Assembly (NCBI RefSeq): GCF_014648675.1
Contig: NZ_BMRO01000024.1
Location: 33,356-74,633, forward strand
Source: Actinomadura livida
GTDB lineage: Bacteria > Actinomycetota > Actinomycetes > Streptosporangiales > Streptosporangiaceae
Length of the DNA: 41,278 bases
Direction of reading: 5' to 3'
How positions within the stretch are numbered: position 1 is the stretch's first letter; every line of letters begins with the position of its first letter. The notes beneath the pieces are model-generated. The model ran no database searches, was not told the origin of the DNA, and saw nothing but the letters and a program-made list of their open reading frames with translations. Both the position numbers and the translations under genes were made by a program. Below, in pieces: positions 1 through 7,002 of this stretch.

Positions 1-862
1 CGATGACGATGCGCTTCATCATGTCGAGGAGGTCCTGGGTGGTGAGCTTGGCGGAGATGGCGTTGAGCGCCGCCCGCGCCGTCTCGTTCACCGACTCCTT
101 GTGGATCAGCGGCGTGACGTTCTGCGCGCTGAACACGTTCTCCGGGTCTTCGAGGACGACCAGCTTGTTCTCCTGGATCGTCGGGTCGGTGGTGAACAGG
201 TCGGCGGCCTGGATCTTGTTCTCGGTGAGGAGCTTCACCAGCGTGGACTGGGCGCCGGCGTCGAACGACCGGAACTCCTTGAACTCGATCCCGTAGGCCT
301 CCTTGAGGCCCTTGAGGCCCTGCTGGCGGGTCTCGAACTCCGACGGCCCGGCGATGACGAGCTCGTTCGCGACGCCCTTGAGGTCCGCGATGGACTTGAG
401 GTCGTGCTTGGCGGCCGTCTGCGGGTTGACGGTGACGGAGTCCTTGTCCTCCGCCTCGGCCGAGTCGAGGATCTCGACCGACTGCGGCAGCTTCGCCTTC
501 AGCTCGGCGTTGATCTCCTCGGTGGTGGCGGCCTTGCTGTTCTCGTCGACGGACGTGGTCAGCAGCGCGCCGTTGTACTCCGGCATGACGCTGATGCCGC
601 CCTTGACGACCTGGTCGTAGTAGACCTCGCGGGCGCCGATGTTGAACTTGCGGGTGACCTTGAGCTCCTTGGCCTCCAGGGCCTGGGCGTAGATCTCGGC
701 GAGCAGGTTGCTCTCCGGGAAGTTGGCGCCGCCGACGGTGATGGTGCCGCTCGCACCGCCGCCCTCCAGGGGGTTGTCGTCGCCGGAGTCACCGCCGCCG
801 CAGGCCGACAGGGCCAGCGCGGCCGCGAGGCCGACGACCGCGCCACGGATCAGTTTCTTCAT
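1..862 (-). CDS. OpuC/ProX-type substrate-binding lipoprotein of ABC transporter (C-terminus cut by window edge)
   Basis: Read by translating the complement directly; the gene runs off the left edge, leaving 287 codons of a family that is usually about 300 residues. The N-terminus is a lipoprotein signal: basic MKKLIRG, a hydrophobic stretch, then LSAC with the lipid-modified Cys at residue 21. The body matches the OpuAC/ProX family of quaternary-ammonium binding proteins, including a VYYDQ segment and a PEYNGALL segment where this family places ligand-contacting Tyr residues. There is no Trp in the visible 287 residues, so an E. coli ProX-type Trp cage is excluded; a Tyr cage as in OpuCC remains possible. 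An AGAGGA Shine-Dalgarno precedes ATG 862. It is the last visible gene of the transporter operon. The ligand could be glycine betaine, carnitine, choline or a histidine betaine such as ergothioneine; sequence alone does not decide. Confidence 0.9.
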   Translation of the reverse strand, partial: MKKLIRGAVVGLAAALALSACGGGDSGDDNPLEGGGASGTITVGGANFPESNLLAEIYAQALEAKELKVTRKFNIGAREVYYDQVVKGGISVMPEYNGALLTTSVDENSKAATTEEINAELKAKLPQSVEILDSAEAEDKDSVTVNPQTAAKHDLKSIADLKGVANELVIAGPSEFETRQQGLKGLKEAYGIEFKEFRSFDAGAQSTLVKLLTENKIQAADLFTTDPTIQENKLVVLEDPENVFSAQNVTPLIHKESVNETARAALNAISAKLTTQDLLDMMKRIVI

Positions 863-885
863 TGCGTTTTCCTCTGTTTCGGTGG

Positions 886-1572
886 TCAGGAGGAACGGGC
901 GGTGCCGAGCAGGCCCGGCGAGACGACGAGGCGGCGCAGGCCCGCGAAGATCAGCTGGACGATCAGCGCGAGCAGCACCACCAGAACGGTGCCCCCGACG
1001 ACGAGCTGGTAGTCGTTGCGGGCCAGCCCGTCGATGATGTAGCGGCCGAGGCCGCCGAAACCGGGGTAGGCGGCGATGGTCGCGGTGGCGACGACCTGGA
1101 TCGCGGACGTGCGCAGCCCCAGCAGGATCAGCGGCAGCGCCATCGGCAGCTCCGCCCGCCACAGCACGCCCCAGCCGGACATGCCCATGCCGCGGGCGGC
1201 GTCCTTGGCGTCGGCGTCCACGCCGCGGACGCCCTCGAAGGTGTTGACCAGGATCGGCGGGACGGCCAGCGCGACCAGCGCGACCAGCACCGGCGTGATG
1301 CTGTAGTCGATCACGACGATGAACAGCACCAGGCCGAAGGTGGGGATCGCCCGCGCGACGTTGGCGACGCTGACCGCGAGGAAGCCGCCGCGGCCGGTGT
1401 GCCCGACGAGCAGGCCGAGGGCGAGGCCGATCACGGCGGCGGCGAACAGCGCCACCCCCGTGTAGTAGAGGTGCTCCAGCGTCCGGTGCGGGATGCCGTC
1501 GTCGCCCTCCCACTGGGAGGAGGCGGTCAGCCACGTCCAGAACAGATCGATCTGGTTCCAGAGGTCGTTCAT
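886..1572 (-). CDS. OpuC/ProW-type ABC transporter permease (second permease)
   Basis: Inner-membrane permease of 228 residues from the betaine/choline uptake family (BPD_transp_1 fold). Hydrophobic segments are evident, and the EAA-type cytoplasmic loop is seen around the segment DAKDAARGMGMSGWGVLWR, which contacts the ATPase. I start at ATG 1572 (MNDLWNQIDLFW) because the upstream in-frame extension to 1605 is encoded by a GC-rich hairpin spacer and has no family similarity. The substrate-binding lipoprotein follows 23 nt downstream. Two distinct permeases plus one ATPase and one binding protein is the standard OpuCA-CB-CC-CD layout. Confidence 0.9.
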   Translation of the reverse strand: MNDLWNQIDLFWTWLTASSQWEGDDGIPHRTLEHLYYTGVALFAAAVIGLALGLLVGHTGRGGFLAVSVANVARAIPTFGLVLFIVVIDYSITPVLVALVALAVPPILVNTFEGVRGVDADAKDAARGMGMSGWGVLWRAELPMALPLILLGLRTSAIQVVATATIAAYPGFGGLGRYIIDGLARNDYQLVVGGTVLVVLLALIVQLIFAGLRRLVVSPGLLGTARSS

Positions 1573-1627
1573 GCTGCCTCCCCGTGGGGGGACGACCCCC
1601 CACACCCCCCGCGCTCGCTTCGCTCGT
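1573..1627. repeat. GC-rich palindromic spacer between the two permease genes
   Basis: The spacer contains a perfect 8-bp stem (GTGGGGGG, loop ACGA, CCCCCCAC; 1584-1603) followed by a duplicated CGCTCG separated by CTT (1613-1626). It is the only long gap within the operon. Similar G-run/C-run elements occur near 6714 and 8772. It could act as an RNA hairpin tuning expression of the downstream permease and binding protein, or be a dispersed repeat of this genome. Confidence 0.5.
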
Positions 1628-2278
1628 TCATGAGACCTTCCCCCGCACCCGCGCCCATGGGGTGAGCAGCCGCTGGACGGTGACCAGGATCGCGTCGGTG
1701 ACGAGCGCCAGCAGCACGATCAGGACGGTGGCGGCGATGATCTGCGTCGGGAACGACAGCTGGTAGCCGCGGATGATGTCGTAGCCGAGCCCGCCCTGGC
1801 CGATCAGCTGCCCGACCGCGACGAGGCTGATGGACGAGACCGCGGCGACGCGCGTCCCGGCGATGACGATGGGCACGGCGATCGGCAGCTCGACCCGCAG
1901 CAGGCGGCGCAGCGGGCCGAACCCCATGGCCGTCGCGGCCTGCCGGACGGGGTCGGACACCGAGGCCAGCCCGTCCACCACGTTCGGGACGAGCACCGAC
2001 AGGCTGTACAGCGTCAGCGGGATCATGACGGTGGACGCGGTGAGCCCGGTGTACTGGATGAAGATCATGAACAGCGCCAGCGACGGGATCGCGTAGAACA
2101 CGTTCGCGATGGTCAGCGCGGGCGGGTAGAGCCAGCCCCAGCGGCGGCACAGCACCCCCACCGGCAGCGCGATGAGCAGCCCGAACAGCACCGGCAGCAG
2201 CGCGAGCCGCAGGTGGACGAGGGCGTGCTCGCCGAGCGAGTCGGTGTTGCGGGCGATCCAGTCCCAGTCGAACTCCAT
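1628..2278 (-). CDS. OpuC/ProW-type ABC transporter permease (first permease)
   Basis: Permease of 216 residues starting at ATG 2278 (MEFDWDWIARNTDSLGEHA). The start codon overlaps the stop of the upstream ATPase in a TGATG arrangement, so the two are translationally coupled. Hydrophobic helices follow, with the loop region DPVRQAATAMGFGPLRRLLR matching the EAA motif that docks to the ATPase, then a GGLGYDIIRGYQ segment typical of this family (compare GGLGRYIIDGL in the sister permease). It would form a heteromeric channel with the product of 886-1572. Longer upstream frames are shadows of the ATPase gene. Confidence 0.92.
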   Translation of the reverse strand: MEFDWDWIARNTDSLGEHALVHLRLALLPVLFGLLIALPVGVLCRRWGWLYPPALTIANVFYAIPSLALFMIFIQYTGLTASTVMIPLTLYSLSVLVPNVVDGLASVSDPVRQAATAMGFGPLRRLLRVELPIAVPIVIAGTRVAAVSSISLVAVGQLIGQGGLGYDIIRGYQLSFPTQIIAATVLIVLLALVTDAILVTVQRLLTPWARVRGKVS

Positions 2279-3408
2279 CAGCCACCGTCCTCGGCGGCCT
2301 CGGCGGGACGCGGGTCGGCGCCGGCGCGGGCGATGGCGGTGCTCAGGTCCTGCTGGTCGGCGACGCCCGCGAGGCGGCCCTCGGCGTCCACCCCGACGGC
2401 GCGGCCGGACGGCGACAGGATCGCGGCGTCGAGCGCGGCCCGGACCGAGTCGCCCGCGACGTCGAAGGTGTGCCCGATCGGCGCGAGGGACGCGTCGCCG
2501 ACGACCCCGGACGCGGGCAGGCCGGCCGCGGCGGCCCAGCCGAGCGGGCGCCGGTCGGCGTCCACGACCAGGACCCATCCGCCGGCGGCGTCGCGGGCCC
2601 GCTCGACGGGGGCGTCGGCGGGCAGGACGTCCCGTTCGCTCAGCGGCGCCGAGGAGGCGGGGATGAACGACAGCCGCCGGATGCCGCGGTCGTGGCCGAT
2701 GAACCCGGCGACGAAGTCGTCCGCGGGCCGGGCCAGCAGCGTCTCGGGGCTGTCCACCTGGACGAGCTTGCCGCCGGTCTGGAACACCGCGATGCGGTCG
2801 CCGAGCTTGATGGCCTCGTCGACGTCGTGGGTGACGAACACGATCGTCTTGTGCAGTTCGTCCTGGAGGCGGAGGAACTCGTCCTGCAGCTCGGCGCGGA
2901 CGACGGGGTCGACGGCGCTGAACGGCTCGTCCATCAGCATGATCGGCGGGTCGGCGGCGAGGGCGCGGGCGACGCCGACGCGCTGCTGCTGCCCGCCGGA
3001 CAGCTGGAACGGGTAGCGCCGCGCCATGGAGCGCTCTAGCCCGACCCGCTCCATCAGCTCGTGCGCCCGCGCCCGCGCCTTCTTCTTGTTCCAGCGCAGC
3101 AGGTACGGGACGGTCGCGATGTTGTCCTCGATGGTGCGGTGCGGGAACAGCCCGGCGTGCTGGATGACGTAGCCGATGCCGCGCCGCAGCTCGGCGGGCT
3201 TGTGCTCGCGGACGTCCTGCCCGTCGATGAGGACGCGGCCGGACGTGGGCTCGACCATCCGGTTGATGGTGCGCAGCGCGGTGGTCTTGCCGCCGCCGGA
3301 CGTACCGACGAACACGGTGATGCGGCCGGTCGGGCAGTCGAGGCTGACGTCGTCCAGGGCGACGGTCCCGCCCGGGTAGCGCTTGGTCACGCCCTCAAAG
3401 GTGATCAA
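2278..3408 (-). CDS. OpuCA/ProV-type ABC transporter ATPase with C-terminal CBS region
   Basis: Energises the OpuC-type importer. Walker A is GTSGGGKT (residues 35-42), the ABC signature LSGGQQQR is at 136-143, Walker B IMLMDEP at about 156-162, and the switch His is in VTHD (194). The remaining ~130 residues resemble the CBS-pair region that senses ionic strength or nucleotides in OpuA/OpuC ATPases. The 376-residue length fits the family. The start is TTG (LITFEGVTKRY), because no ATG/GTG gives the conserved N-terminus; the Shine-Dalgarno is weak (GAGGA). First gene of a leftward operon, divergent from the lyase at 3564. Confidence 0.93.
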   Translation of the reverse strand: MITFEGVTKRYPGGTVALDDVSLDCPTGRITVFVGTSGGGKTTALRTINRMVEPTSGRVLIDGQDVREHKPAELRRGIGYVIQHAGLFPHRTIEDNIATVPYLLRWNKKKARARAHELMERVGLERSMARRYPFQLSGGQQQRVGVARALAADPPIMLMDEPFSAVDPVVRAELQDEFLRLQDELHKTIVFVTHDVDEAIKLGDRIAVFQTGGKLVQVDSPETLLARPADDFVAGFIGHDRGIRRLSFIPASSAPLSERDVLPADAPVERARDAAGGWVLVVDADRRPLGWAAAAGLPASGVVGDASLAPIGHTFDVAGDSVRAALDAAILSPSGRAVGVDAEGRLAGVADQQDLSTAIARAGADPRPAEAAEDGG

Positions 3409-3463
3409 GGTTCTCGTCCTCGCCGGGCGCCCGCGACGCCGTGATCGGTTCGTCCTTCTCCCC

Positions 3464-3485
3464 GACCGTAACCGGGGGTACGGTC
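3464..3485. promoter_or_regulatory. 22-bp inverted repeat in the transporter/lyase divergent promoter region
   Basis: GACCGTA and TACGGTC are perfect 7-bp arms separated by ACCGGGGG. The repeat lies 56 bp upstream of the ATPase TTG start and 79 bp upstream of the lyase GTG start, which suits an operator acting on one or both genes. It does not match the LacI boxes seen at 6099. The lyase start may be read from a leaderless mRNA: TAGCCT (3552-3557) lies six bases before the GTG at 3564, but I see no convincing -35. The regulator is unknown. Confidence 0.45.
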
Positions 3486-3563
3486 AGTGAAGTGTCCCAG
3501 CTTGTCCGGAACATCGAATTCGGAGCCTACCTACCTGGAAAACCGGGAACGTAGCCTCAGCCC

Positions 3564-5027
3564 GTGGAGAACAGCCGAATCGTTATCGATGGGACATCCC
3601 TCACTTGCGCCCGCGTGCGGCGCGCCGCCCGCGAGGACGTGACGATCGTCACCGCTCCGGAGGGCGTCGCGCGCGCCCGGCGGGCCTGGGAGGTGGCCGG
3701 CGAGGTCGCCGCGTCCCAGCCGGTGTACGGCAGGACGACCGGCGTCGGCGCGAACCGCGTGGTGGACGTCGAGTGGGAGGACGCCGACGCGCACGGGCTG
3801 CGGCTGCTGCGCAGCCACGCGGCGGGCGCGGGGCCGCTGCTCGCGCCGGAGATCGTCCGGGCGATGCTGACGATCCGGCTGAACCAGATCGCGGCGGGCG
3901 GCTCGGGTGTCGAGCCGGGGGTGCTGCAGGCCCTCGCGGACGCGCTCAACCTCGGGCTCCTTCCTCCGGTTCCGGTGTACGGGGCGATCGGGACGGGCGA
4001 CCTGACCGCGCTGGCCTCGACCGCGCTGTGCCTGCTCGGCGAGCGCGCCTGGCTCCCCGACCCGGACGGGACGGTGCGCCGGGGCCCCGGCTACCGGCTG
4101 CGCTCGGCGGACGCGCTGGCGTTCATCAGCTCCAACGCGGCCACGCTCGGGGAGGCGGCGCTCGCGGTGGCCGACCTGCGCGAGCTGCTCCGCGCGTCCA
4201 CGGTCGCCGCGGCGCTGTCGCACTTCGCCGTCCGCGGCTCGGAGGAGCCGTACGCGCAGGCGGTGCAGGACGCGTGCCCGCATCCGGGGCAGGGCGAGGC
4301 GGCGGCGGCGATGCGGGCGCTGCTCGCCTTCGACCGGCCCGCGCCCATGCGCATCCAGGACCCGTACGGGTACCGGGCGTTCCCGCAGGTGCACGGCCCG
4401 GCGCTGGAGGCCGCCGGCTACGCCGAGGAGGTCGTGACCCGCGAGATCAACGCGGCGGCCGAGAACCCGCTCGTGGACGTCGAGGGCCGGGCGGTCTGGC
4501 ACGGCGGCAACTTCCACACCGCCTACGTCGGGCTCGCGCTGGACTCGGCCCGCGCCGCGCTGTTCCAGACGATGGCGCTGGCCGCCGCCCGGCTCGGCAC
4601 GCTCGCCGAGCCTGCGTTCACCGGCCTCTACCCGTTCCAGGGCGCGACGGAGGCGTCCTCGGGGATCATGATCCTGGAGTACGTGGCGCACTCCTGCCTC
4701 GCCGACGTCCGCCGCCTGGCGACCCCGGCCGCGCTCGGCAGCGCGGTGCTGTCGCGCGGCGTCGAGGAGCACGCGGGCTTCTCCACCCAGTCGGCCCGCG
4801 CGACCACCGACGCCGTCGCCGCGTACCGGCTCGGGCTCGGCTGCGAGCTGCTCGCCGCCGTCCGGGCGCTGCGGATGCAGGGGCGCGCCCCGTCCGGCGG
4901 GCCGCTGCGGTCGGCGTTCGACATGGCCGGCGCCGTGCTCGACCCGCGCGTGGAGGACCGGCCGCTGGACACCGACATCGCCGCCGCGGCGGATCTGCTG
5001 CCCGGACTTGCCCGGCTGCATCCCTGA
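3564..5027 (+). CDS. Histidine/aromatic amino acid lyase family protein lacking the MIO triad
   Basis: A 487-residue member of the HAL/PAL fold. Family landmarks are recognisable: VYGRTTGVG with Tyr55 (family VYGVNTGFG), QDPYGYRAFPQVHG (265-278), NAAAENPL (297-303; family NAATDNPL) and GGNFH (314-318). The cofactor site is changed: where ammonia lyases carry Ala-Ser-Gly-Asp-Leu, this protein has Gly-Thr-Gly-Asp-Leu (143-147), and the family NGT segment reads NAA (191-193). Standard MIO formation is therefore unlikely. An ammonia lyase with an amine such as histidine is doubtful; elimination of a better leaving group such as trimethylamine, as in ergothionase, is an inference favoured by the neighbouring betaine-type transporter, thiol dioxygenase-like cupin and egt operon. 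GTG start; ends 4 bp from the convergent LacI gene. Confidence 0.85.
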   Translation: MENSRIVIDGTSLTCARVRRAAREDVTIVTAPEGVARARRAWEVAGEVAASQPVYGRTTGVGANRVVDVEWEDADAHGLRLLRSHAAGAGPLLAPEIVRAMLTIRLNQIAAGGSGVEPGVLQALADALNLGLLPPVPVYGAIGTGDLTALASTALCLLGERAWLPDPDGTVRRGPGYRLRSADALAFISSNAATLGEAALAVADLRELLRASTVAAALSHFAVRGSEEPYAQAVQDACPHPGQGEAAAAMRALLAFDRPAPMRIQDPYGYRAFPQVHGPALEAAGYAEEVVTREINAAAENPLVDVEGRAVWHGGNFHTAYVGLALDSARAALFQTMALAAARLGTLAEPAFTGLYPFQGATEASSGIMILEYVAHSCLADVRRLATPAALGSAVLSRGVEEHAGFSTQSARATTDAVAAYRLGLGCELLAAVRALRMQGRAPSGGPLRSAFDMAGAVLDPRVEDRPLDTDIAAAADLLPGLARLHP

Positions 5028-5031
5028 CCCC

Positions 5032-6039
5032 CTACTCCGGCCGCCCGCCCGTCGACGCGCGGACGCGCAGCGACGGCTCGCGGACGACCCGCCGCTTGCG
5101 CGGCTTGCCGTCGATGACGTCGACGGCGAGCCGGACGGCCGACCGGACGATGCCGTCGATGTCCCAGTCGACGGTGGTGAGCGGCGGGGTGAGCAGCGCC
5201 GACATCGGGTGGTTGTCGTAGCCGCAGACGGCGACGTCGCCGGGGACGGCGAGGCCCAGCTCGCGGGTGGCGGCGTACACGCCGTAGGCGATGGAGTCGG
5301 CGAAGCAGAACACCGCCGAGGGGCGCGCCGGGCCGGCGAGGACGCGCGTGGCGACCTCGGTGGCGGCGGCGAGCGACTGCGGCACGACGACCACGTCGAC
5401 CGCCAGGCCGAGGCGCTCGGCCTCGGCGTTGACGTGCACGTCGGCGGGCCGGTCGGGGGTGCTGGCACTGGTCGAGGTGAACACGGTGAGGCGCTCGTGC
5501 CCGAGGTCGCGCAGGTGCTCCAGCGCGAGCGTGACGCCCCGCCGGTTGTCGAACACGACCTCGCCCTGCGCCTGCCCGCCGTGCAGCGCGTCGCCGATGG
5601 ACACCACGGGGACCGACGCGGCAAGCTCCGACCACAGCGCGGCGGCCGGGTCGAGCGGTTGGACGATCAGGCCGTCCACCCGCTGGTCGCGCAGCCGGCG
5701 GGCGAGGGCCAGCTCCCGCTCGGGGTCGCCGCCGGCGTCCACGATCAGGGCGTAGCGGTCGCGGGCGAGCAGCGCCCGGCCGATGCCGACCGCGAGCGAC
5801 TGCTGCCAGTAGTCCTCCAGGGAGCCGCACAGCAGCCCGACCTGCCCGGTACGGCCGCTGGCCAGCGCGCGGGCGATCGGGTGCGCCTCGTAGCCGAGCT
5901 CGTCGGCGGCCGCCCGGACCCGCTCCTGCGTCTCCTCCGAGGTCTGGATGCCGCGCAGCGCGTACGAGACGGCGGCGGGCGACAGCCCCGTCGCCCGCGC
6001 CACCTCGCGGATGGTGGCGCGCTTGCGCTTCTCCGGCAT
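5032..6039 (-). CDS. LacI-family transcriptional regulator
   Basis: 335 residues from ATG 6039 (MPEKRKRATIREVARATG), preceded by AGGGTTGG. The N-terminal LacI helix-turn-helix (residues about 8-28, IREVARATGLSPAAVSYAL) and the hinge with its usual ARALASGRT segment are clear. The periplasmic-binding-protein-like effector domain follows (VGLLCGS, VDGLIVQPLD, FCFADSIAYGVY, GYDNHPMSALLTPPLTTVDW). It is divergent from the cupin gene at 6174, with three tandem LacI-type palindromes between them, so autoregulation and control of the cupin are likely. An identical box upstream of egtA suggests a wider regulon. The effector is not evident. The alternative start at 6069 adds ten unconserved residues. 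Confidence 0.93.
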   Translation of the reverse strand: MPEKRKRATIREVARATGLSPAAVSYALRGIQTSEETQERVRAAADELGYEAHPIARALASGRTGQVGLLCGSLEDYWQQSLAVGIGRALLARDRYALIVDAGGDPERELALARRLRDQRVDGLIVQPLDPAAALWSELAASVPVVSIGDALHGGQAQGEVVFDNRRGVTLALEHLRDLGHERLTVFTSTSASTPDRPADVHVNAEAERLGLAVDVVVVPQSLAAATEVATRVLAGPARPSAVFCFADSIAYGVYAATRELGLAVPGDVAVCGYDNHPMSALLTPPLTTVDWDIDGIVRSAVRLAVDVIDGKPRKRRVVREPSLRVRASTGGRPE

Positions 6040-6098
6040 CCACCCAACCCTAGAGCCCGCCACCGACACCGCGCCGGACCGACTTGACCGCGGCCGCC

Positions 6099-6137
6099 CT
6101 GAACCGGTTCACTGAAGCGGTTAACTGATCCGGTTCA
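6099..6137. promoter_or_regulatory. Three tandem 13-bp LacI-type operator boxes
   Basis: Three units of exactly 13 bp abut: CTGAACCGGTTCA (6099-6111), CTGAAGCGGTTAA (6112-6124) and CTGATCCGGTTCA (6125-6137). The first contains a perfect 12-bp palindrome, TGAACCGGTTCA, with the central CG and flanking AA/TT typical of LacI-family operators. The array lies between the divergent LacI regulator and the cupin gene, 37 bp before the cupin GTG and 60 bp before the regulator ATG. Confidence 0.85.
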
Positions 6138-6173
6138 GCGGCCATGGCCAGGCCGTTCGAAAAGGAGGAGAAC

Positions 6174-6713
6174 GTGTCGTCCGAGGTACTGCCCCGTCCC
6201 GCCGGTTTCGCGGACCTGCCCGGCCGCCCCCTGGACCGGCGGGAGCTGCGCGCGCTGGTCGACCGCCTGGCGGGCCGGCCGGAGCTGTGGCGGGAGCACG
6301 TCGCGTTCCCCGAGGGCGCCCGCCACTACGCCTCGCTCTACCGGGACCAGCACGTGGACGTCTGGCTGCTCTGCTGGACGCCCCGGAACGACACCGGATG
6401 GCATGACCACGATGTCTCGTCCGGGGCGGTGCACGTCGTCGCCGGAACCGTGGAGGAGAACAACCCCCGCATCGGCGGCGAGCCCCTCCGGACCGTCGTC
6501 ACCGAGGGCGGGTCGTTCTGCTTCGGCCCCGACCACATCCACCGGATCACCGGCGTGGCCGACGCCAGCGTCACGATCCACGCGTACTCGCCGCCGCTGT
6601 CGCGCCTGGGCCAGTACTCCGTCGACGACTCGGGCGTGCTGCGCCGCCTGACCGTCGACTACACCGAGGAGCTCCGCCCGCCGGAGGAGGAGCCCGCCCT
6701 GGCGGCCGGCTGA
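6174..6713 (+). CDS. Cysteine dioxygenase-type cupin (thiol dioxygenase-like)
   Basis: A 179-residue single-domain cupin. The iron-binding pattern of the cysteine dioxygenase family is present: WHDHD gives two His (77 and 79) and DHIHRI the third (121 or 123), with YSPP Tyr138 at the position of the active-site Tyr. Gly follows where the mammalian enzyme has the crosslinking Cys, as in bacterial members. The start is decided by a strong AAAGGAGGAG (6161-6170) ahead of GTG 6174; the in-frame ATG at 6144 has no Shine-Dalgarno and lies next to the operator array. Likely converts a thiol to a sulfinate; the exact thiol (cysteine, 3-mercaptopropionate or another) is not determined. Probably repressed by the divergent LacI protein. 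Confidence 0.88.
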   Translation: MSSEVLPRPAGFADLPGRPLDRRELRALVDRLAGRPELWREHVAFPEGARHYASLYRDQHVDVWLLCWTPRNDTGWHDHDVSSGAVHVVAGTVEENNPRIGGEPLRTVVTEGGSFCFGPDHIHRITGVADASVTIHAYSPPLSRLGQYSVDDSGVLRRLTVDYTEELRPPEEEPALAAG

Positions 6714-6743
6714 GGGGCGGCCCCCCGAGGCTGGACCCCCGGC

Positions 6744-6769
6744 GGGCCCGGCCACCGGAGCCCGGGCCC
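6744..6769 (+). terminator. Putative hairpin terminator after the cupin gene
   Basis: GGGCCCGG and CCGGGCCC form a perfect 8-bp stem around a 10-nt loop, 30 bp after the cupin stop. There is no T-run, as is usual for high-GC actinobacteria. Confidence 0.5.
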
Positions 6770-6870
6770 ACCGGGGACGGCGCCCGCCCGAGCCCGCTCA
6801 CATCGGCCGAGCACCCATACCCTTCCCAGCGCGCACCGGCGCCGAAGTGTCACGCTCGCCCCCGCCCGCC

Positions 6871-6906
6871 GCGGGGGTCGCCGCGGGGGTCGCCGTGGGG
6901 GCCGCC
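6871..6906. repeat. Three 12-bp tandem repeats upstream of the SGNH lipoprotein gene
   Basis: GCGGGGGTCGCC occurs twice exactly and a third time as GTGGGGGCCGCC. The 289-bp interval 6714-7002 otherwise holds only the terminator-like hairpin and a possible -10 (TAAGAT, 6948-6953) for the next gene; no convincing -35 was found. Confidence 0.5.
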
Positions 6907-7002
6907 ACACCGGTGCGGACGGGGACTCGGCGGGGGCGGTGGATCAGTAAGATACGGATTCATCCCCGAGCCCGGGTGGCTCTGGACGATAGGTGGTCCT
7001 CG

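Noticed and set aside
2094..2105. KstR-box-like TAGAACACGTTC, and GAACACGTTC at 131-140
   Set aside because: Both lie inside coding sequence where the bases encode Asn-Val-Phe; no promoter is near and the strands are not in front of a gene.
3531..5624. Long minus-strand open frame opposite the lyase
   Set aside because: Arg/Pro/Ala/Gly-rich translation without family similarity; typical GC-rich shadow of the genuine lyase and LacI genes.
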